Notes: generated by a model not told the origin, from the sequence alone. Positions 33,013-40,661 are shown, counted from the stretch's first letter. The stretch: DNA of 64,000 nt from an uncultured Christensenella sp. (GCA_910578145.1 CAJTPJ010000004.1:62001-126000), one strand, 5' to 3'. Program-made: numbers and translations.

Positions 33013-33957
33013 TTAATACTTGGTAATTTTTACCGTTTTAATAATAATAGGAGCTTTGGGGGCGTTAAAAGAAACGCTGGTACCCTTGTCCGCTTCTATT
33101 TTGTCCGAAAAGTTTTCGTAGTTGTCTACGCGCGCTTCGGTTAAATTGTAAAACTCGCTTGCAGTGCCGCCGTGGTTATCGCGGATATAGTTGCGAACGG
33201 CGTCTACGAGATTATCAAACTCCTTCGTGCTTTTAAGTTTTGCAAACACGGTATAATTGTTTTCGCCGTACGTTGACGAAGTGCCCGTTTGCAATGCGAA
33301 AAGCGAAGTTGCGCAGTTGTTTTTGTAGTCCGCCATAATAGTTTCGTTTTTGGTCGGAGTTACGTAAACCTTTTTAGTGGTTTCCTTAGAATAATAAAAC
33401 ATTTTAAGACAACCGTATTCCTGCGTAAGTTTGCCGTTGTCTATTTCCTGACGGATATTATTGTAGAATTCGCCCATAACCGTAGGAAGCACCGATTCCT
33501 CGTCGTAAATCATATTGTCCTTGCCGTCAAACTTATAGTTTCCGTAAACGGAAGCCGAAAGTTTGCCTTCGTTGAACAACTGCATATAGGCGTCTTCTTT
33601 GGAATGCTCTTCAAAGTACTCCGACATAAGGCTTACGCTTTCCGAGTGGGTTGCATAAACTTTTTCGTCGTACGAGTAGCCGCCGGTAATCCAATCGTTA
33701 GTCTGATAGTCGTGAATAACGATACCGTTGTAAAGTTCGGCGTTAGCAAGCTCGATAAAATGTTGAACGGTATGCGGATACATATTTCTGTAAAGCGTGT
33801 AGGTTACGTCGTATTCTTTGCCGTTAAACTTGTAGGTAATGCGCGCCTCGGGGTGATTCGTTTTAACCGAGCAAGCGCCGGCTGCGCCAACCGTAAAAGT
33901 TATTGCAAGCGCCGTAGTAAGGCACATTAAAATTTTAGTAAATTTTGCGTGTTTCAT
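33013..33957 (-). CDS. Cyclophilin-type peptidyl-prolyl isomerase-like lipoprotein
   Basis: A 314-aa exported protein. The signal peptide KFTKILMCLTTALAITFTVG runs into AAGAC, a plausible lipobox with Cys at about 29. The start of the mature part (ARITYKFNGKEYDVTYTLYR, then PHTVQHFIELANAELYNGIV) matches the beginning of cyclophilin-type isomerases, but the catalytic Arg/Phe block is hard to find, and a long insertion lies between about 95 and 210. It may be inactive or adapted to extracytoplasmic folding. It follows rplL, where many bacteria carry rpoB. Confidence 0.75.
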   Translation of the reverse strand: MKHAKFTKILMCLTTALAITFTVGAAGACSVKTNHPEARITYKFNGKEYDVTYTLYRNMYPHTVQHFIELANAELYNGIVIHDYQTNDWITGGYSYDEKVYATHSESVSLMSEYFEEHSKEDAYMQLFNEGKLSASVYGNYKFDGKDNMIYDEESVLPTVMGEFYNNIRQEIDNGKLTQEYGCLKMFYYSKETTKKVYVTPTKNETIMADYKNNCATSLFALQTGTSSTYGENNYTVFAKLKSTKEFDNLVDAVRNYIRDNHGGTASEFYNLTEARVDNYENFSDKIEADKGTSVSFNAPKAPIIIKTVKITKY

Positions 33958-33970
33958 AATATACTACTTT

Positions 33971-33999
33971 ATTTTACTTGTTAATAACGGCGTTGTCAA
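33971..33999 (-). promoter_or_regulatory. Sigma-A promoter of the cyclophilin-like lipoprotein gene
   Basis: Minus strand: TTGACA (33994-33999), 17-bp spacer, TAAAAT (33971-33976). Confidence 0.75.
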
Positions 34000-34017
34000 A
34001 CGATTTTGCGTTTTAAA

Positions 34018-34048
34018 TAAAAAAACCGCCCCGTAATTTGCGGGGCGG
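34018..34048 (-). terminator. Terminator of rplJ-rplL
   Basis: CCGCCCCG/CGGGGCGG with a seven-base loop and a run of T on the minus strand, directly after rplL. No rpoB/rpoC follow. Confidence 0.9.
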
Positions 34049-34068
34049 AATTTAACCGTTTTTAAAAA

Positions 34069-34446
34069 TTACTCTAAAACTGCGGTTGCGCCTGCTGCTT
34101 TAAGGTCAGCAAGAATTTTGTCAGCTTCTTCTTTAGCTACGTTCTCTTTAAGCACGCCGCCCTTTTCAACTGCGGTTTTAGCTTCTACAAGGCCAAGACC
34201 GGTAAAGCCGCGAACAACTTTGATAACGTCTATTTTCTTAGCGCCTGCGTCTTTAAGAACAACGTTGAATTCGGTCTTTTCTTCAGCTGCTGCTGCGGGA
34301 GCTGCGCCTGCTGCGGGAGCTGCCGCTACTGCAACGGGAGCCGCTGCGCTTACGCCAAACTCTTCTTCAAGTGCTTTAACAAGCTCGTTGAGCTCTAATA
34401 CGGTCATATTTTTGATTTCGTCAATATATTTTTTAACGTCTGCCAT
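34069..34446 (-). CDS. rplL: Ribosomal protein L7/L12
   Basis: A 125-aa stalk protein that recruits translation factors. N-terminal dimer domain, Ala-rich hinge (AAAPAAGAAPAAAAEEK) and C-terminal KTEFNVVLKDAGAKKIDVIK with GLVEAKTAVEKGG. It is the last gene of the L10 operon. Confidence 0.97.
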   Translation of the reverse strand: MADVKKYIDEIKNMTVLELNELVKALEEEFGVSAAAPVAVAAAPAAGAAPAAAAEEKTEFNVVLKDAGAKKIDVIKVVRGFTGLGLVEAKTAVEKGGVLKENVAKEEADKILADLKAAGATAVLE

Positions 34447-34543
34447 TTTTTTAATCTCCTGATTTTTTTTAAATTTAAATTTTTATTTTTGCGCTTTAAG
34501 GCAACGCCCGCCCGTACTTTTCGTTTTTTTAATTGTTAAACAA

Positions 34544-35065
34544 TTAGTTTTTCTGCTCTGCAACAGCGTGCAATACGCGAACGACGCCTGCAACGAGGTT
34601 GTTGAGTACGCCCACGAAGTTGGACAAAGGCGCCTGCATAGAACCAAGCATCTTTGCAACGAGTTCCTCGCGCGAGGGCATAGACGCAAGCGCTTTAACG
34701 CCCGCTTTATCAACGTAAGCGTTGTCTACAAACGCGCTTTTAACGGTTATCTTTCCGTCGTAATCCTTAGCGGCGGCAACCATAACTTTTGCGGCGGCGG
34801 TTTCATCCGCACCAAACGTTACGGCGGTAGGGCCGTTGAGGTCGGCGTCGAAATCCTTGTAACCAAGGTCGTTTAACGCCTTTCTAACAAGCGTGTTTTT
34901 GTAAACTTTGTACTCGCAATTAGCCTGCTTGCACTTGTTGCGCAGCGCGGAAACTTCCGCAACGGAGAGTTTGTTGTAATCTACGAGCACAACCGACTTA
35001 GCCGCTTTGATTTTTTCCGTAATTTCCTGAACTACTACTTTTTTTGCTTCAAAATTAACCGACAA
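34544..35065 (-). CDS. rplJ: Ribosomal protein L10
   Basis: A 173-aa stalk base. The start is TTG at 35063-35065, chosen because AGGAGG lies 7 nt upstream and the protein then begins SVNFEAKKVVVQEITEKIKA; the longer frame has no family match before this point. The C-terminal helix binds L7/L12. A leader with attenuator precedes it. Confidence 0.94.
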   Translation of the reverse strand: MSVNFEAKKVVVQEITEKIKAAKSVVLVDYNKLSVAEVSALRNKCKQANCEYKVYKNTLVRKALNDLGYKDFDADLNGPTAVTFGADETAAAKVMVAAAKDYDGKITVKSAFVDNAYVDKAGVKALASMPSREELVAKMLGSMQAPLSNFVGVLNNLVAGVVRVLHAVAEQKN

Positions 35066-35238
35066 ATTTTTACCTCCTTTTCTACCGCCGTAAAGCGGCA
35101 AAATTTTCGTAAAAATAAATTCCTTGCGCGCAAAGTGACGCAAGGAACCGAAATTACTAAACGATAACCTGTCACCTGAGCGGGAAATTAAGCCTTGCGG
35201 CGCCCGCCTTCTCCGGCGCGGAATTAAATTTACTTAAT
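35066..35238 (-). promoter_or_regulatory. L10 leader (rplJ attenuation leader)
   Basis: About 170 nt. Upstream half (35165-35222): GCGCCGG..AGAAGGCGGGCGCC, AAGGCTTAA and CTCAGGTGACAGG, like the L10-binding leader of Bacillota. Downstream half: terminator stem TTCCTTGCG/CGCAAGGAA (35120-35147) with TTTATTTTT, then a small hairpin GCCGC/GCGGC next to the ribosome binding site. L10 or L10-L12 binding would favour termination. Confidence 0.75.
35111..35147 (-). terminator. Attenuator terminator in the rplJ leader
   Basis: Nine-base stem TTCCTTGCG/CGCAAGGAA, loop of ten, then TTTATTTTT on the minus strand, inside the leader. Confidence 0.8.
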
Positions 35239-35239
35239 T

Positions 35240-35268
35240 AGTATATCCGCAAGCCCGCGCTTTGTCAA
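35240..35268 (-). promoter_or_regulatory. Sigma-A promoter of rplJ-rplL
   Basis: Minus strand: TTGACA (35263-35268), 17-bp spacer, TATACT (35240-35245). Confidence 0.9.
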
Positions 35269-35364
35269 ACTTTTTCGCGCAATTTTATAAAATTTTTAAT
35301 TACGCGTTAAAATACTTTTAAAACTCGGAAAGGGTGCGGTAAACGAATAAAAAAAACGGACGGC

Positions 35365-35478
35365 AAAAGCGCACTTCCCATAGGGAATTAAAAAACTAAA
35401 TTATTAAGAGTTATACTTTCAAGCGAGGACAAAAGCTCTCGAACATATCGTTCGAGAGCTTTTTACTACAAACTATTT
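35365..35478 (-). repeat. Right cassette repeat with terminator hairpin, copy B2
   Basis: About 114 bp, homologous to 7645-7757 in inverted orientation. It contains the terminal palindrome TTCCCATAGGGAA (35375-35387), the sequence TCCTCGCTTGAAAGT on the minus strand and the hairpin AAAGCTCTCGAAC/GTTCGAGAGCTTT, which ends the MATE transcript. Confidence 0.85.
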
Positions 35479-35496
35479 AGAAAGACAAATTGAAAT

Positions 35497-36876
35497 TTAT
35501 AATTTAATATTGATATTAGTGTATTGATTGCGTTCTTTTCGCAACTGTTTATGTAAAAATATTGCCATTATTGCCGCTATAATTGCCGCAATTCCGTCTG
35601 CAATAGGTTGAGCGTATAATATTCCATTCAACCCCCAAAACAACGGAAATGTAAATATAATAGGAATGAAACAAATGCCTTGTCGGCAAACGCCAAGAAA
35701 TAAACCGCCTTTTGCTTTACCAAGAGCAAGAAACAACGACGAGTAAACAGTATAAAAACCAAATACCATAATAGATATACCATTTGCGCGTAACGATTTT
35801 GCGCCCGCACTTATCATATCAGCATTTCCTTTTGTAAATAGAGAAATAAGCTGTGCCGGACACGAAATCATAATTATACCCAATACCACACAAAAAGAAG
35901 TAGACAATATAATTGAATATTTTGTTGCCTCGCTTAACCGCTTATAGTTTTTTATTCCGTAGCTAAACCCCGCAATAGGTTGAAAGCCTTTAATAAAACC
36001 AAATATCATAGACGTACCCAATGCTGTTATACGAACAACAACGCCCATAGCCGCTATAATCGCATCACCATATTGTTTAGCTTGATTATTTATAAACGTA
36101 ATAGAAAGACTTGTCAAAAGCTGAAAAATTAACGTAGGTACTCCAATTTTCAATATTTCTGTAACAATGTCTTTTGAATACTTACATTTTTTAATACTAA
36201 ATGAAAAAGTGCTTTTTTTAGAAAAAATGTAAATCAGATAGACGATAGTAGAAACGCATTGAGATATTGCCGTTGCTATCGCTGCACCCGTTACACCTAA
36301 ACCAGCAACAGAAATAAATATCGGGTCTAAAATTGTGTTAAGTATAGCACCAGTTAATAGTGCTGCCATTGATATTTTTGCCGCTCCTTCACTTGTTACA
36401 ATGTTATTCATTGTAACATTAAACACATTGAAAATTGACGAGCCAATATATATGCTACCATACATAACGGCGTATGGCATAATACTGTCGGTTGCACCTA
36501 ACACTTTTAACAAGGGCTTTATAAATATTACCGAAAATATTATGAATACAGCACCTGCCACTAAACCACTATAAATAGCAGTACTTGCTACATTGTCGGC
36601 TTTTTCTTTGTCGCCACGTCCTAATAAGCGCGAGATATACGACGCCGCGCCATTACCAAAAAGCAAGCCAAGTCCAACTACAAACTGACCAAGCGGAAAA
36701 GCTACCGAAATAGCCCCCGTTTGACTTTCGCCAAGTCCACCGACAAAAAATGCGTCAACAATATTGTATAGGGCATTTATCATCATTCCTAACATTGTAG
36801 GAAGTCCCATAGCAAGCAACGCTTTAACTATGGGTGTAGTTCCTAAAAGTTGCATTTTTCTTTCTTGACTTTCCAT
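35497..36876 (-). CDS. MATE-family multidrug efflux transporter
   Basis: A 459-aa, twelve-helix exporter of the NorM/MepA group, using Na+ or H+ to expel drugs and cationic compounds. Signatures: LLGTTPIVKALLAMGLPTML, NALYNIVDAFFVGGLGESQT, FGNGAASYISRLLGRGDKEK and GFIKGFQPIAGFSYGIKNYK. It resembles MepA of Gram-positives. It is divergent from padR, whose operator sites overlap its promoter, so it is very likely a drug-induced exporter. Ribosome binding site GAGGAG. AT-rich composition unlike the flanking ribosomal genes. Confidence 0.92.
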   Translation of the reverse strand: MESQERKMQLLGTTPIVKALLAMGLPTMLGMMINALYNIVDAFFVGGLGESQTGAISVAFPLGQFVVGLGLLFGNGAASYISRLLGRGDKEKADNVASTAIYSGLVAGAVFIIFSVIFIKPLLKVLGATDSIMPYAVMYGSIYIGSSIFNVFNVTMNNIVTSEGAAKISMAALLTGAILNTILDPIFISVAGLGVTGAAIATAISQCVSTIVYLIYIFSKKSTFSFSIKKCKYSKDIVTEILKIGVPTLIFQLLTSLSITFINNQAKQYGDAIIAAMGVVVRITALGTSMIFGFIKGFQPIAGFSYGIKNYKRLSEATKYSIILSTSFCVVLGIIMISCPAQLISLFTKGNADMISAGAKSLRANGISIMVFGFYTVYSSLFLALGKAKGGLFLGVCRQGICFIPIIFTFPLFWGLNGILYAQPIADGIAAIIAAIMAIFLHKQLRKERNQYTNINIKL

Positions 36877-36945
36877 AAATAAACAGCTCCTCTTGACATA
36901 GTAAATTAATTGTGCTATTATAAAGTACAGTAAAATAAATTAAAG

Positions 36946-36991
36946 TACTGTAATTTATAGTAGTCTATACAATATACTATAATTTATAGTA
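36946..36991. promoter_or_regulatory. Two PadR operator palindromes in the MATE-padR intergenic region
   Basis: A perfect palindrome TACTATAATTTATAGTA (36975-36991) and a one-mismatch copy TACTGTAATTTATAGTA (36946-36962), with centres 29 bp apart. A further TACAGTA/TACTGTA inverted pair (about 36926-36952) overlaps the second. The first palindrome lies within the spacer of the MATE promoter. Confidence 0.75.
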
Positions 36992-36999
36992 CTTGTCAA
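36971..36999 (-). promoter_or_regulatory. Sigma-A promoter of the MATE gene
   Basis: Minus strand: TTGACA (36994-36999), 17-bp spacer containing the operator palindrome, TATATT (36971-36976). Binding of PadR there would block RNA polymerase. Confidence 0.8.
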
Positions 37000-37008
37000 G
37001 GGTTTTAT

Positions 37009-37524
37009 ATGGCAACAATAGATTTAATTGTATTAGGTATGGTAAAACAGCAACCTCTATCCGCATACGATATTCAAAAACAAGTTGAATACCGCAATAT
37101 TTCAAAGTGGGTAAAAATCAGCACACCGTCTATTTACAAAAAAGTAATAAGTCTTGAAGAAAAAGGACTTATTAAAAGTGTAACTGTAAAAGACGGAAAT
37201 ATGCCTGAAAAGGCTGTCTATTCTTTGACCGATAGTGGCAAACAAGAATTTGAAAAATTGATGCTTGAAATTTCTATTGAGCCTATTCATATATTTTTGG
37301 ATTTCAACGCTGTAATAGTAAACTTGCATAGCTTACCAAAAGAAAAGCAAACGGTTTGTGTAGCGTCAATAGAAAAAAATGTTCGTCAACTTAAAAGCTA
37401 TTTATCAGAAAATATGAACGCAAAAATGCAATCAAATGAAATACCTGATACGGCGAAAGCGGTTTTACAACAGCAGTTTGTATTAGTGCAAGCAATAGAA
37501 GAATGGCTATCTTCAATTAAATAA
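37009..37524 (+). CDS. PadR-family transcriptional regulator
   Basis: A 171-aa winged-helix regulator: DLIVLGMVKQQPLSAYDIQK, SIYKKVISLEEKGLIKS and AVYSLTDSGKQEF, then a C-terminal alpha-helical dimer domain (Vir_act type), which makes it the longer PadR-s1-like class. It probably represses the divergent MATE gene and itself through the palindromes in the shared promoter region and is released by exporter substrates. The start ATG has weak GGGTTTT upstream. Confidence 0.88.
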   Translation: MATIDLIVLGMVKQQPLSAYDIQKQVEYRNISKWVKISTPSIYKKVISLEEKGLIKSVTVKDGNMPEKAVYSLTDSGKQEFEKLMLEISIEPIHIFLDFNAVIVNLHSLPKEKQTVCVASIEKNVRQLKSYLSENMNAKMQSNEIPDTAKAVLQQQFVLVQAIEEWLSSIK

Positions 37525-37534
37525 CATATTTGTA

Positions 37535-37571
37535 AAAAGCTCTCGGACAAATTGTTCGAGAGCTTTTTATT
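37535..37571 (+). terminator. Terminator of padR
   Basis: AAAAGCTCTCG/CGAGAGCTTTTT, nearly the same hairpin as in the right cassette repeats (7659-7695 and 35432-35468). It ends padR and, being symmetrical, would also stop transcription from the A2 promoter. Confidence 0.85.
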
Positions 37572-37588
37572 ACACATAATTAAGTAAG

Positions 37589-37801
37589 ATAAATTACTGT
37601 TTATCGTAAATCATTATATCACGAAAAATGAAAGAGCGCAACCGATTGAATTTTGCGTGGAATATAAAACATATCTATATCTCACTAGGCTACGAGTAGC
37701 CTAATTCGTCCACGAAAAAAAGTACAGAAAAGGCACAGCTTAACGCCATGCCTAAACCTTTTTATTTGCGTTTTATTAAATTCCCTGTGGGAATTACGGT
37801 A
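37589..37801 (-). repeat. Left cassette repeat, copy A2
   Basis: Inverted copy of 6610-6826. Palindrome TTCCCTGTGGGAA (37781-37793), hairpin GGCATGGC/GCTGTGCC, which keeps pairing through G-U changes, hairpin TAGGCTAC/GTAGCCTA, and a promoter TTGCGC-17 bp-TATAAT on the minus strand (about 37611-37639). In this element the promoter points at the padR terminator, not at a sense ORF. Confidence 0.85.
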
Positions 37802-37825
37802 ACGCCGCCCGATTTATTTTATTTT

Positions 37826-38515
37826 TTAGCCCTTATTATAGGTAACTCTTACGCCGGGTCCCATAGTAGACGAAAGCGTTACGCTTTTGATATACTGACC
37901 CTTTGCCGCAGCGGGTTTAGCCTTAACCACGGCGTCCATAAGCGCATTAAAGTTTTCGGTTATTTTCTCAATGCCGAAAGACTTTTTACCGATAGGCACG
38001 TGGATTATAGCGGTTTTGTCAAGACGGTATTCAACTTTACCCGCCTTAACTTCTTTAACCGCTTTTGCTACGTCCATAGTTACCGTACCCGACTTGGGGT
38101 TGGGCATTAAACCCTTAGGTCCGAGAATACGGCCTATTCTACCAACCATACCCATCATATCGGGGGTGGTAATCATAACGTCGAAATCAAACCAATTTTG
38201 CGACTGAATACGCTGAATGGTTTCTTCAGCGCCAACGTAATCCGCGCCCGCCGCCTGTGCCGCGTCCGCCTTGTCGCCCTTTGCGATTACGAGAACTTTC
38301 TTGGTTTTACCCGTACCGTTGGGAAGCACGAGCACGCCGCGCACCTGCTGGTCCGCCTGTCTGGGGTCAACGCCCAAACGAACGTGAAGTTCGATAGTTT
38401 CGTCAAATTTTGCTTTTGCCGTATCGAGAACGATTTTAGCCGCCTCGTTAAGGTCGTAAGATTTGGAACGGTCGTAAGATTTTACGCTTTCAGCATACTT
38501 TTTAGCAAGTTTCAT
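37826..38515 (-). CDS. rplA: Ribosomal protein L1
   Basis: A 229-aa L1-stalk protein and translational repressor of its own operon. Start at 38515 (MKLAKKYAESVKSY) with GGGGGG upstream. Signatures TGKTKKVLVIAKGDKADAAQ and GLMPNPKSGTVTMDV. Cassette 2 begins right after its stop. Confidence 0.95.
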   Translation of the reverse strand: MKLAKKYAESVKSYDRSKSYDLNEAAKIVLDTAKAKFDETIELHVRLGVDPRQADQQVRGVLVLPNGTGKTKKVLVIAKGDKADAAQAAGADYVGAEETIQRIQSQNWFDFDVMITTPDMMGMVGRIGRILGPKGLMPNPKSGTVTMDVAKAVKEVKAGKVEYRLDKTAIIHVPIGKKSFGIEKITENFNALMDAVVKAKPAAAKGQYIKSVTLSSTMGPGVRVTYNKG

Positions 38516-38528
38516 TTTACGTCCCCCC

Positions 38529-38954
38529 TTACTCTTCAACCGTAACGCCCATAGAGCGCGCGGTACCTTTTACCATACTCTTAGCCGCCTCGATATCCGA
38601 GCAGTTTAAGTCGGGCATCTTGGTTTTAGCTATTTCTTCAACCTGCGCCTTGGTAAGTTTGCCTACCTTATCCCTGTTGGGACGTGCGCTTGCCGTTTCC
38701 AAACCCAAAGCCTTTTTAATAAGCACGGGCGTGGGGGGCGTTTTAAGCACGAAGGTGAAACTTCTGTCCTGATAGATGGTTACTACGCAGGGAATGATAA
38801 GTCCCGCCTGTGCGGCTGTCTTTGCGTTAAACTCCTTGGTAAAGCCGGGAATGTTAATTCCGTGGGGGCCGAGCGTAGAACCTACGGGGGGCGCGGGGGT
38901 TGCTTTACCTGCGGGGAGCTGCAATTTAACTACGGCTGTTATTTTCTTTGCCAT
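38529..38954 (-). CDS. rplK: Ribosomal protein L11
   Basis: A 141-aa GTPase-centre protein: VKLQLPAGKATPAPPVGSTL and GPHGINIPGFTKEFNAKT, KMPDLNCSDIEAAKSMVKGT. It is preceded by an L1-type operator and lies 13 bp from rplA. Confidence 0.97.
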   Translation of the reverse strand: MAKKITAVVKLQLPAGKATPAPPVGSTLGPHGINIPGFTKEFNAKTAAQAGLIIPCVVTIYQDRSFTFVLKTPPTPVLIKKALGLETASARPNRDKVGKLTKAQVEEIAKTKMPDLNCSDIEAAKSMVKGTARSMGVTVEE

Positions 38955-38971
38955 TTTAAAATATCTCCTCT

Positions 38972-39016
38972 GTGGTTAAACGAATACGCATTAAAAAATT
39001 TTACGCATTCTCCCAC
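38972..39016 (-). promoter_or_regulatory. L1-binding operator in the rplK leader
   Basis: On the minus strand GTGG pairs with CCAC, and GAATGCG with CGTATTC; between the two helices lie unpaired GA on one side and GTTTAA on the other. This stem, asymmetric loop, stem with GTGGGAG mimics the L1 site on 23S rRNA and is a standard autoregulatory element before rplK-rplA. GAGGAG follows. Confidence 0.7.
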
Positions 39017-39068
39017 TAAACGTCCGTTAAACGGATTTTCCGCAAAACGGTTGCGTTTAAAACGAATT

Positions 39069-39611
39069 TTAATTTTCCAGCTTTTTAATCTGGATATACT
39101 CAACTTCAACGTCGGTGTTCCTGCCGAACATTTGAATGTTGACTTTTGCTTTTTGCGCGGCGTCGTTAAGCTCGGTAATAGTGCCCTCAAAGCCCTCCAA
39201 AGGCCCTGCGTCCACGCCTACCTTGTCGCCCACCTTAAAGTCCGCGTCCACTACAACTTCTTCAAGGCGCATTTTGCGGATTTCATCCTCTTTCATAGGG
39301 ATAGGTCTGCCCTGGGGACCGACGAAGCCCGTTACGCCCCTGGTGTTGGTTACCCAATACCAAAGCTGGTTGGAATATATCATTTTAATGAATACGTAGC
39401 ACGGCAAAAGTTTGCGCTCAACTATCTTGCGCTTGCCGTTCTTTTCTTCGATAGTCTGCTCCATAGGGATTTTGACATCGAAAATCATATTCTGTAAATT
39501 GTTGTTTTCAATAAGCCGGAAAAGGCTGTCCTTAACCATCGACTCGTAACCCGAATACGTATGGAGGATATACCAGCAAGGATTTTCAGTATCCGCTACC
39601 TGTACTGCCAT
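39069..39611 (-). CDS. nusG: Transcription termination/antitermination protein NusG
   Basis: A 180-aa elongation factor. NGN domain (NPCWYILHTYSGYESMVKDS, PCYVFIKMIYSNQLWYWVTN) and KOW domain (DFKVGDKVGVDAGPLEGFEG). It lies 3 bp after secE. Confidence 0.97.
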   Translation of the reverse strand: MAVQVADTENPCWYILHTYSGYESMVKDSLFRLIENNNLQNMIFDVKIPMEQTIEEKNGKRKIVERKLLPCYVFIKMIYSNQLWYWVTNTRGVTGFVGPQGRPIPMKEDEIRKMRLEEVVVDADFKVGDKVGVDAGPLEGFEGTITELNDAAQKAKVNIQMFGRNTDVEVEYIQIKKLEN

Positions 39612-39614
39612 AAA

Positions 39615-39881
39615 TTACGCTCCGATTCCGGTTATTAGATTTAACAGCGCCTGTAAACCGTAGTTTATACCCGTTACTATTACGATAAACGCGATAACCA
39701 CTACCAAAACCACGCAAGTACCCCTTACCACTTTGGGGAAAGTGGGCCAGGTAACTCTCTTTAACTCGGAAAAAACCTCTTTCAGCTTTCTGCCCATTCT
39801 AACGAAAATATTGGGCTTTTTAGCGGTTTTTGCCGCAGCGTTGTTAGACTTTTTAGGATTTTGCTCCATTTGATTAGCCAT
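39615..39881 (-). CDS. secE: Protein translocase subunit SecE
   Basis: An 88-aa single-helix translocon subunit. A basic Asn-rich N-terminus, then VRMGRKLKEVFSELKRVTWP, TFPKVVRGTCVVLVVVIAFI and a C-terminal membrane helix. Standard rpmG-secE-nusG order. Confidence 0.95.
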   Translation of the reverse strand: MANQMEQNPKKSNNAAAKTAKKPNIFVRMGRKLKEVFSELKRVTWPTFPKVVRGTCVVLVVVIAFIVIVTGINYGLQALLNLITGIGA

Positions 39882-39908
39882 AAAAAAACCTCATAGTTTA
39901 GAAAGCGG

Positions 39909-40070
39909 TTATTTACTTTCCTTATGCTCGGTGTGCTTTTTGCAGAAAGGGCAATACTTGGACATCGTAAGCCTGTCGGGGTCGTTACGCTTGTTTTTAT
40001 AGCTGTCGTAATTGCGGTGCTTGCACTCGGTACATTCAAAGGTTATTTTGGTCCTGACTTGTGCTTTCAT
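39909..40070 (-). CDS. rpmG: Ribosomal protein L33 (zinc-binding type)
   Basis: A 53-aa protein from the ATG at 40068-40070: MKAQVRTKITFECTECKHRN and RLTMSKYCPFCKKHTEHKES. The two CxxC pairs mark the zinc form. It starts the rpmG-secE-nusG-rplK-rplA operon. Confidence 0.95.
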   Translation of the reverse strand: MKAQVRTKITFECTECKHRNYDSYKNKRNDPDRLTMSKYCPFCKKHTEHKESK

Positions 40071-40121
40071 CTTAGGAAAACTCCATACAAAAAAATTACA
40101 CCCCCATTCGAGTGCTTTTTG

Positions 40122-40150
40122 AGTTTAACACACAAACGGGGGCTTGTCAA
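40122..40150 (-). promoter_or_regulatory. Sigma-A promoter of rpmG-secE-nusG-rplKA
   Basis: Minus strand: TTGACA (40145-40150), 17-bp spacer, TAAACT (40122-40127). Confidence 0.85.
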
Positions 40151-40196
40151 CACATTTTTAACGTTTTAACAAATTTTTAATTGTTTAAGGCGCTTT

Positions 40197-40631
40197 TTAA
40201 TTGAGGTTTCCGCCGGTAGTAAACGCAAATTGGTCCCTGTCCTCGGGGAAAATAGGTCCGTTTATTACGGGCAGATTCAAAGGCGCGATGTACGCGCTTG
40301 CCGTAAGATTGGTAACCGCTGCGCGCAGATAAGGGTATACGAGCTTGGTAGCTTCGATAACGAATCTTCTTTCGTCAGCCGCGCCGCTCATCTCTTCCAC
40401 TTCAAACACGCCCACGAGCGTAGCGTTGATATTGAAAGGTTTGGGTTCGTCGTCGGTGCTTTCAATTTTAACGGAAAGCGCAACGAAATTGAGTTTGTCG
40501 TTGCCGGTAACCTTTCTTATCTGGCGGGAAAATTGGGGTTTGATATCCAGCTTGTCCTCGGGGTTGAGTTTAACCCTGTTAAGTTTGAAAGAAAGTTCTT
40601 CCCCCGTTATGCCTTTAAAATCTATTTTCAT
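40197..40631 (-). CDS. SecB-like protein-export chaperone
   Basis: A 144-aa protein of the SecB fold: long beta strands in the first half (LNFVALSVKIESTDDEPKPF, NATLVGVFEVEEM), then the signature RRFVIEATKLVYPYLRAAVT followed by NLTASAYIAPLNLPVINGP. SecB keeps preproteins unfolded for SecA. SecB is mainly proteobacterial; clostridial relatives are usually solo or tied to toxin-antitoxin loci. No toxin lies here. It has its own promoter and stands alone beside the secE operon. Confidence 0.82.
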   Translation of the reverse strand: MKIDFKGITGEELSFKLNRVKLNPEDKLDIKPQFSRQIRKVTGNDKLNFVALSVKIESTDDEPKPFNINATLVGVFEVEEMSGAADERRFVIEATKLVYPYLRAAVTNLTASAYIAPLNLPVINGPIFPEDRDQFAFTTGGNLN

Positions 40632-40661
40632 AATATCTAATCTCCTTGAAAGTCTGCAACC

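Larger units (their letters stand above)
35365..37803 (-). mobile_element. Terminator-loop cassette 2 (MATE exporter and PadR regulator)
   Basis: Minus-strand order: left repeat A2 (37801 to 37589), a hairpin (37571-37535), padR antisense, MATE gene, right repeat B2 (35478-35365). The ends match cassette 1. It lies downstream of rplA in the same direction, within the arms of the rplA terminator, and so separates rplK-rplA from rplJ-rplL, which are usually contiguous. The cargo is AT-rich compared with both neighbours. No transposase is present. Confidence 0.7.
35346..37820 (-). terminator. Split intrinsic terminator of rplA flanking cassette 2
   Basis: Just after the rplA stop the minus strand reads AAATAAATCGGGCGGC (37804-37820 region). 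The complementary arm GCCGTCCGTTTTTTTTATT is at 35346-35364. Together they form one GC-rich stem with a long T-run, now separated by 2.4 kb of cassette. Confidence 0.65.

Noticed and set aside
35365..37803. Ordinary insertion sequence or composite transposon
   Set aside because: No transposase ORF on either strand, no target duplications found, and the ends are not simple terminal inverted repeats of one another.
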